The notes below the pieces were generated by a model. It did no database searches and was not told the DNA's origin. It worked only from the letters and a program-made list of their open reading frames with translations. The position numbers and the translations under genes were made by a program. Below are positions 29,301-34,243 of a stretch of DNA of 34,243 nt, one piece after another. Positions within the stretch are counted from its first letter, which is position 1; each line of letters starts with the position of its first letter. Origin of the DNA: Chloroflexota bacterium (GTDB lineage Bacteria; Chloroflexota; Anaerolineae; Aggregatilineales; J027); the NCBI GenBank assembly GCA_022616515.1, contig JAKEEQ010000528.1, positions 1 to 34,243 on the forward strand. Direction: 5' to 3'.

Positions 29301-30928
29301 AGGGCCACACCGATGATGTGCTGGCGGTGGCGACGGATGGACAGGTAATTGTCACCGGCTCACGCGATGAGACGATTATCGTGTGGGAAATCTTCACGGG
29401 CCGCCCGATCCATACCCTGCAAGGCACCCACACCGCCCGTATCACAACCGTCGATCTGTATAGTTCGCTGGTTGTGTCCGGTGGGGCAGATAACCAGATT
29501 GTGGTGTGGAGCTGCAATACCGGCGACCTGCTTCAAGTGCTGGATGCCCATCAAGATGCGATTGTCGATGTGGCTTTTAGCCCCGACGGACAGCGTATGA
29601 TGTCCGTGTCGGCGGATAACCGCATCATTTTATGGAACGTCAATGGCTGGCAAACTGTGTATGCGCGAGTCCTGACGACTACCCAACCAACCAGCCTGTC
29701 GATTAGCCCGGACGGTACTCAGGTAATCATCGGAGACGGTACGCCATTTGCCGGGGATGATGCTGAAAATGTGATTGTGCTGTGGGACCTTGAGCAAGGC
29801 TCCGAGATTCGCCGTTTCTTCGGGCATGACTTTCAGGTGACCGATGTGGCCTTTGCTAACGATGGCGAGTCGATGGTGTCGGCTTCGGCTAGCGGCGTTT
29901 TGCGGCTGTGGCAGGTGGACGCCGAGTCGTATTTCTGGTCATCACAAATCTGGCCCACCGATTTCACGGCAGTTTATGTGGCGGATGACCGCATTGTGGC
30001 TGCGCTGTCCGACCGTTCGCTGGTGCTGTGGAACATGAACGGCGTGGATGATACGCCGACCTATGTGCGCAAATTTGGCTTGAGCGAACACCGCGAAGCG
30101 ATTACTGCTGTCGATGTCTATGGCAACCGGGCGGTAACCAGTTCGCTGGACCGCACCCTTATTCTGTGGAATCTGGATACCTTTGAAATCATCGCCCGCA
30201 TGGAGGGCCATACCAATCAGGTGCACGGCGTGGCCTTCAGCCCGGATGGCACACGGATTCTGTCCGGGTCCCGTGATCGCACACTCATTTTGTGGGATGG
30301 CGAAACGGGCGAGTTGTTACGGACGTTTTCCGCCGACCACACGAACAGCATCAACGCGGTAGCCTTCAGCCCGGATGGGACACGCGCTCTGTCGGCCTCG
30401 GAGGACCGCAGCCTGATCCTGTGGGATGTGGAAAGCGGGGATAATCTGATGCGGCTGCGCGGTCATATGAGCGGGGTGCTGGATGTGGTGTTTTCAGCCG
30501 ATGGTCACACGGCTTATTCGGGGGGACAGGACCAGCTTGTAATTGGCTGGGACCTCGAAACAGGTGTACCTCTCCAACAATATATGGGCCACACCGATTG
30601 GGTCACATCGGTGGATGTCAGTGCTGATGGCGAAACGATGGTGTCAGGGTCGCGAGATCGCACCGTCCTGTTGTGGACTACGGATATATTGGAGCCGGTT
30701 CATCGCTTCCGTGCCGCCGATGAAAATATTTTGCGGGTGGCGCTGTTAAATGAAGATCATGTGGCGGGGGTTGCCTCAGCGGACGGCAACGTGCGAGTGC
30801 TGCCGGTTTCCGCCGAGGCATATGTTGATTGGATCGGGTCCAATCGCTACGTGTATGAATTGACATGTACCGACCGGGCGCTGTATCCGCTCGACCCGTG
30901 CGATACGACTACCGATCAATCCGAGTAA
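26399..30928 (+). CDS. Ser/Thr protein kinase - nSTAND NTPase - TM/coiled coil - WD40-repeat protein
   Basis: GYEIREIIGQGNFGAVYNA, IVHRDIKPDNMLLD, SDFGLA; Walker A IVGPSGSGKSS, Walker B LLLFIDQFEELF; TM VLLVVISVAFVVSLVFAIIAY; ~14 WD repeats (GSRDRTLILWD etc.). Confidence 0.95.
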   Translation: MTDLTGQTIKGYEIREIIGQGNFGAVYNAFQQSIAREVALKVILPNYANRPDFIRQFETEAQLVARLEHPHIVPLFDYWREPDSAYIVMRLLPTSIRAELRENGRFDPASTVRIIEQMCSALNLFHLQNIVHRDIKPDNMLLDFNHNVYVSDFGLAKFLSDETDNEEGIAGSPAYMSPEQIRGEDLTPRSDIYAVGIIIYEMLTGSHPFAGLKLSSVITKQLREPLPQISVQLLPLPGAVNDVIQRATAKDPAHRYKSVLELAAALRDALLGTGETVFETIDMPSIADIPNPYKGLRPFEETDAADFYGREALVGQIVERLNQDHPMAGFLAIVGPSGSGKSSAIKAGLIPALRQGSIVGSDRWYIASMMPGTRPFDDLAAALLSVARKHIPDLALRLRTSKNGLVEAVNEILRGEQAELLLFIDQFEELFTLVNDEEARAHFMDLLINATASPDSRIRTIITLRADFYDRPLLYEDFGRLIQARTQVVLPLSTKELERAIMNPAERVGIAVDTNLTTTLISDVKEEPGALPLLQYTLTEIFERREGMSMTLNAYRDLGGVAGALARRAELVFSALSDQQQSIARQLFLRLVTLGEGTEDVRRRALRSELISIARDHRLLQAILDLFGKHRLLSFDHEPQTREPTVEIAHEALIRAWQRLRVWIAESRADVRQQRRLNELAEEWVKASRETSFLLTGLQLQQFEEWSHFTSLALTEEEQEFLEASIDERERRSELEAQRVERQAQLEERARRFRQVLLVVISVAFVVSLVFAIIAYSQREEAQEASDRAEQNAFNAQTQAAIADEQAEIAATQAAIADNSARIAQARADTLQSLSLTEAGEDAILENNFDLGIALLLEANSIPDSPLRARQVLFDNAPQGAKRLLLGHEQKTNAVATFEGLIASGSDDNTIKLWDIETGEVVRTLEGHTARVNDVAFLPSGLQLVSVSDDQTAILWDVETGEIVRVYQGHTDDVLAVATDGQVIVTGSRDETIIVWEIFTGRPIHTLQGTHTARITTVDLYSSLVVSGGADNQIVVWSCNTGDLLQVLDAHQDAIVDVAFSPDGQRMMSVSADNRIILWNVNGWQTVYARVLTTTQPTSLSISPDGTQVIIGDGTPFAGDDAENVIVLWDLEQGSEIRRFFGHDFQVTDVAFANDGESMVSASASGVLRLWQVDAESYFWSSQIWPTDFTAVYVADDRIVAALSDRSLVLWNMNGVDDTPTYVRKFGLSEHREAITAVDVYGNRAVTSSLDRTLILWNLDTFEIIARMEGHTNQVHGVAFSPDGTRILSGSRDRTLILWDGETGELLRTFSADHTNSINAVAFSPDGTRALSASEDRSLILWDVESGDNLMRLRGHMSGVLDVVFSADGHTAYSGGQDQLVIGWDLETGVPLQQYMGHTDWVTSVDVSADGETMVSGSRDRTVLLWTTDILEPVHRFRAADENILRVALLNEDHVAGVASADGNVRVLPVSAEAYVDWIGSNRYVYELTCTDRALYPLDPCDTTTDQSE

Positions 30929-32477
30929 TGCGCCCCTCGACCCCGATATTGATGGGCGAGTTGTTCTCGATATAAAAGCGCACAATCTCTTCCAGCGGGC
31001 GACCAAAGTCGTAGCCGTTGTCCGAGTTTTCGGCGAACATCACATAATCATCGCCGCCAGCGAAAATGAAGTCGTTGGTGGCGATGGTGTATACATCATC
31101 AGGATCGAGCGGTTCGTAGTCTCCATCGTCGTTCATGACCTCAACGCTGACAATGCGGCGGCCTTCTTCCTGACTGCCATCGTAAGTGTAGCGCACCCCG
31201 GCCACCTGTAAGAAGCGGCCCGTGCCTTCGGTGTCGTTCACGCGGGAGACGCCATTTTCAAGAGCAGCGATGAAATCCGCGCCGCTGAGTTCGAAGATGA
31301 CGAAGGTGTTATTGAAGGGCAGCACCTGTAACACATCGTCCACCGTCACCGGGCCGGGTTCAATACTGGCGCGGATGCCACCGCCGTTCTGGACGGCAAT
31401 ATCAGCGTCGGTGATTTCAAGCATGGCATCGGTGATCAAATTGCCCATGCTGCATTCCTCAAAGCGGCAAATTTCTTCCTCACCAACGAGCAGCACTTCA
31501 CTTTCCCCCACTTCTCGCGACAGGAAGTCGCCAATGGGTGCCCGCAGGTCTTCGACGAGGGTGGTCATGTCAGGGTCGGGTTCGATGTCGGCGGCGATGA
31601 AAATGGTGTCGCCTGACCATTCGACAGGGACGCCATTGGCATCAAACGTCACATCCAGCCGCCCCAGATACTCGTTGCGACTGCCTGCCTGCACCACCAG
31701 CACCGGCTCACCGGATAGGCTCTGCGCAACGGCAGGATAGGGGCCTTCTGAGTCTTCCTCAGTGTTGCTGAGGAGGATTTCGGAATCGCCACCGACAATC
31801 ACGTCCACGCCGTCGAGTTGGGTCGCCAGTTCGAGGTCATTAAAATAGCCGATATGAGTGAGCAGCACGATTTTATTAACGCCCTGATCGCGCAGTTCAT
31901 CGATATACTGCTGGGCAACGACGGCGTAATCGGTGCTGAAGCTAAGCGCAGGGATAGGCCGAATACGTGAATCGCCTGTTGTGATGCCGATGATGCCGAT
32001 TTGTTCACTACCGACGTCAAGAATGGTGGTTGGCAGAATCTGGCCGTTGAGGTCGGCTGAATTGGAGAAATCGACATTAGCAACCACGATGGGAAAGTCG
32101 AGTTGATCGACGAAATCGGCGAGGGTAGCCGCGCCGTGCGTGAATTCGTAGCTGCCGAGCACCATCGCGTCATAACCCATTTCGACCATAACCTGAGCGC
32201 TGTCCAGCCCCTGATAGAAACTGTGGAAAACCGAGCCGGTGAAGCGGTCGCCTGCATCGACGAGGATGCTGTTGGGTGCTTCGGTGCGGATTTGCTTGAC
32301 GAGGGTCGCCATGCGAGCCACCCCACCTTCGCCATCGTCATCATCGTGGCTGGCGTGGGTGTCGTTGGTGTGCATAATCGTCAGCGTATAAGCCTCCTGA
32401 GCCTGAGTGGAGGTGGAGAGAGGGAGGAGAACCAATATAAGCGCCAAGAAAAATAGTTGTTTTAACATGCGATTCAA
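30909..32477 (-). CDS. 5'-nucleotidase/UshA-family secreted metallophosphoesterase-like protein, with degenerate active site
   Basis: Signal peptide; LTIMHTNDTHASH, VDAGDRFTGS, C-terminal MGNLITDAML, NGGGIRASIEPG; but GSYEF replaces GNHEF and GGDSE replaces GGHSH/Q. Confidence 0.9.
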   Translation of the reverse strand: MNRMLKQLFFLALILVLLPLSTSTQAQEAYTLTIMHTNDTHASHDDDDGEGGVARMATLVKQIRTEAPNSILVDAGDRFTGSVFHSFYQGLDSAQVMVEMGYDAMVLGSYEFTHGAATLADFVDQLDFPIVVANVDFSNSADLNGQILPTTILDVGSEQIGIIGITTGDSRIRPIPALSFSTDYAVVAQQYIDELRDQGVNKIVLLTHIGYFNDLELATQLDGVDVIVGGDSEILLSNTEEDSEGPYPAVAQSLSGEPVLVVQAGSRNEYLGRLDVTFDANGVPVEWSGDTIFIAADIEPDPDMTTLVEDLRAPIGDFLSREVGESEVLLVGEEEICRFEECSMGNLITDAMLEITDADIAVQNGGGIRASIEPGPVTVDDVLQVLPFNNTFVIFELSGADFIAALENGVSRVNDTEGTGRFLQVAGVRYTYDGSQEEGRRIVSVEVMNDDGDYEPLDPDDVYTIATNDFIFAGGDDYVMFAENSDNGYDFGRPLEEIVRFYIENNSPINIGVEGRITRIDR

Positions 32478-32631
32478 TCCTTCACTTGAATTGATGCCTC
32501 TATCATGATTCTGACGCAGGCCAGCCGAAATGCAATTTAAATTTACTTAAAGTTTTGTCAGAATATATTAGCATTTGAAAGCGAGCAGACCTGATTCCTT
32601 ATGCACGGGGGCATGTGGTTAGAATTGCAAC

Positions 32632-32903
32632 CTAGAATGGAAGAAAATGGATCTCTCCATACTATTCATCGGGCGTGGATGCCTTGACTATAAGCTCTAG
32701 GGATTCAACGACGTCCGCAACGGGTTTACATCGTGCGTCAAAACAATGTAACCTTGTTCAGCAGCCCATGAAAGCACATCGTCGTCAGGTTTCCCTTGAA
32801 GCTCGGTGTCTTGAACTCCTACAACAGACACGTCTGCGATTCGTCGTTGAATACCACACAGAATCTCGTTGTTAAAATTTTCATCAGCAAGAAACCTGAA
32901 CAT
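32632..32903 (-). pseudogene. Decayed DUF5615 (PIN-like) toxin
   Basis: MFRFLADENFNNEILCGIQRRIADVSVVGVQDTELQGKPDDDVLSWAAEQGYIVLTHDV, then a frame change to KPVADVVESLELIVKASTPDE*YGEIHFLPF*. Confidence 0.75.
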
Positions 32904-33241
32904 TACTCGCCCTGCTGACGACGATTTGCCAGTCGTTCCAGCAATATTTCACGGGTCAAGGCTGGTGGATGTTTCGCCTCATATTCCTGCCGAAACTATT
33001 TTGCCTCGGCTTGCTGCTGGAGCAAATAGGCGTCGATTTCCTGGCGATGGCATAGATAGTATCCCAATGCCAGATAGACATCATCCAGTACCAGCGTTGG
33101 ATACTATTCGGTGATTGTTTCTGGTGTGCTACCATTATGAAAGGAATAAATGACCAGATCGAGCAGTACGCGCGTATTCCCGACACGCAGCCGACCATGT
33201 TCGTCTTCATAAATGGGGATTTGTACAGTGATTGTTTCCAC
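32903..33241 (-). pseudogene. Decayed DUF433-family antitoxin with two in-frame TAG codons
   Basis: Reading from GTG 33241: VETITVQIPIYEDEHGRLRVGNTRVLLDLVIYSFHNGSTPETITE*YPTLVLDDVYLALGYYLCHRQEIDAYLLQQQAEAK*FRQEYEAKHPPALTREILLERLANRRQQGE*; AAGGAG upstream; stop overlaps the toxin ATG. Confidence 0.8.
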
Positions 33242-33335
33242 AGTCAACTCCTTGTTTCTTTCATTCTACAGCGGAACCTCAAGGCAGGAAGGATAACAAC
33301 TGTATCTTTCCGGTGGAATCAGCAACCATAGTGGT

Positions 33336-33821
33336 TTATTCTTCTTCCTCTATATCCTTTGCATAGGTCCAAACAGTATATTGGAGGAGTTCTTGCGCCC
33401 ACTGACTGCAAAATCCCTCCAAAAACCAGCTTAATTCGCCCGGCATTAGGCCATTTGGCGCGAGGCTGCGTGCCATATCTCGAAGTGCAGGATTATCTAA
33501 TTCCTCGAATTCCGCTTTCTTATTAAGAGGCGCTCGTAACCAAATGTTTATGGCAGAATCCTTACCTCTCTCATAGAGCGGGATAAGGCGCTCTTCGAGT
33601 CTAATTTTCATTTCCGGCAGGTCTCGAAGCAATCCCAGATAAGCTTTGTCGGTCCAGTGCTGGAGAAATCCATTGACGACTTCCAGCAAATAGTGAGGTG
33701 TTATTCCTGTATAGTTGTGATACCCGGCCTGCTCCTCAAAATTGAAGCTCCATATCAGTCGTTCCAACGCTGCACGTGCGTTCGCGAAGGCAAACACCAG
33801 ATAAGATGGCAAACTGTTCAT
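33336..33821 (-). CDS. Hypothetical protein, second of a tandem paralogous pair
   Basis: MNSLPSYLVFAFANARAALERLIWSF...; collinear with the upstream ORF; start ATG is 1 nt after the upstream TAA. Confidence 0.75.
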   Translation of the reverse strand: MNSLPSYLVFAFANARAALERLIWSFNFEEQAGYHNYTGITPHYLLEVVNGFLQHWTDKAYLGLLRDLPEMKIRLEERLIPLYERGKDSAINIWLRAPLNKKAEFEELDNPALRDMARSLAPNGLMPGELSWFLEGFCSQWAQELLQYTVWTYAKDIEEEE

Positions 33822-33822
33822 G

Positions 33823-34243
33823 TTAGGAGACATCGCCTTCCTCCATGTTTTGTGCATAGCTCCATGCGACATATTGGAGCAATTCCTGAGCATCTTGATA
33901 ACAGAATCCCTCCATGAACCAGCTACGTTCACTCGGCAAATGACTATCTGGCGCGAGGCTGCGTGCCATATCTCGAAGTGCAGGTATATCCTGCTCCGCT
34001 AATTCGGCCTTCTTTTCAATTGATGCCCTGAACCAAACATTAGTGGCGGCGTTTTTACCCTGCTCAAATATGGGAATAAGCCTTGTTTCGAGTCGCTCTT
34101 TCATTTCCAGAAACGTATTTATCGAGCCTTGATAAAACCTGTCTGATTCATTTTCAAGAAATCCATTGATGACCTCTAACAAGTGATGTGGGCTTATTTC
34201 GGTATAGGTGTGTTTGCCTGCCCGCTTCTCAAAATCGAACCCC
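33823..34243 (-). CDS. Hypothetical protein, first of a tandem paralogous pair (truncated by window edge)
   Basis: Frame is open to the window edge: GFDFEKRAGKHTYTEISPHHLLEVINGFLENES...; homologous along its length to 33336..33821. Confidence 0.75.
   Translation of the reverse strand, partial: GFDFEKRAGKHTYTEISPHHLLEVINGFLENESDRFYQGSINTFLEMKERLETRLIPIFEQGKNAATNVWFRASIEKKAELAEQDIPALRDMARSLAPDSHLPSERSWFMEGFCYQDAQELLQYVAWSYAQNMEEGDVS

Noticed and set aside
32632-33241. Alternative genetic code (TAG recoding) for the whole contig
   Set aside because: TAG is used as an ordinary terminal stop elsewhere in the window (e.g. the P450 and kinase-TPR genes) and the toxin also carries a deletion/frameshift, so decay is more likely.

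Overview
The window looks like a chromosomal segment from a Chloroflexota-type (Anaerolineae-like) bacterium. That assignment is inferred from protein style only. Most of it is ordinary coding sequence: secreted or lipoprotein beta-propeller, VWA, LysM, PPC and SLT proteins, purine nucleoside phosphorylase, P450, nitronate monooxygenase, epimerase, methyltransferase, GNAT, a serine hydrolase, and two very large Ser/Thr kinases fused to STAND/AAA-type ATPases (one with TPR-like repeats, one with a TM segment and about 14 WD40 repeats). The items most worth follow-up are: (1) a ~390-nt, hairpin-rich, ORF-less element at ~26002-26394, bounded by near-identical CCCCGCCGCAAGC..CGGGG hairpins and ending directly 5' of ATGA next to the start codon of the kinase/nSTAND/WD40 gene, which resembles a stand-alone HEARO/omega-RNA (IscB-associated) element; (2) a textbook MerR-type promoter (-35 TTGACC, 19-bp spacer, -10 TATAGT, 21-nt perfect palindrome) upstream of a secreted glycosidase-like + MerR/GyrI-like gene pair, with a diverged MerR C-terminal remnant nearby; (3) a complete IS1-family element with 8-bp TSD, A6G -1 frameshift site and imperfect IRs, inserted at the start codon of a DprA-like gene; (4) a UshA/5'-nucleotidase-family protein that has lost the NHE and HxH/Q active-site residues; (5) a decayed DUF433/DUF5615 toxin-antitoxin locus in which the three premature stops are all TAG; (6) terminator repeats with an inverted loop between copies. 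No tRNA, rRNA or CRISPR array was recognised. All homology statements come from reading motifs; no searches were run.
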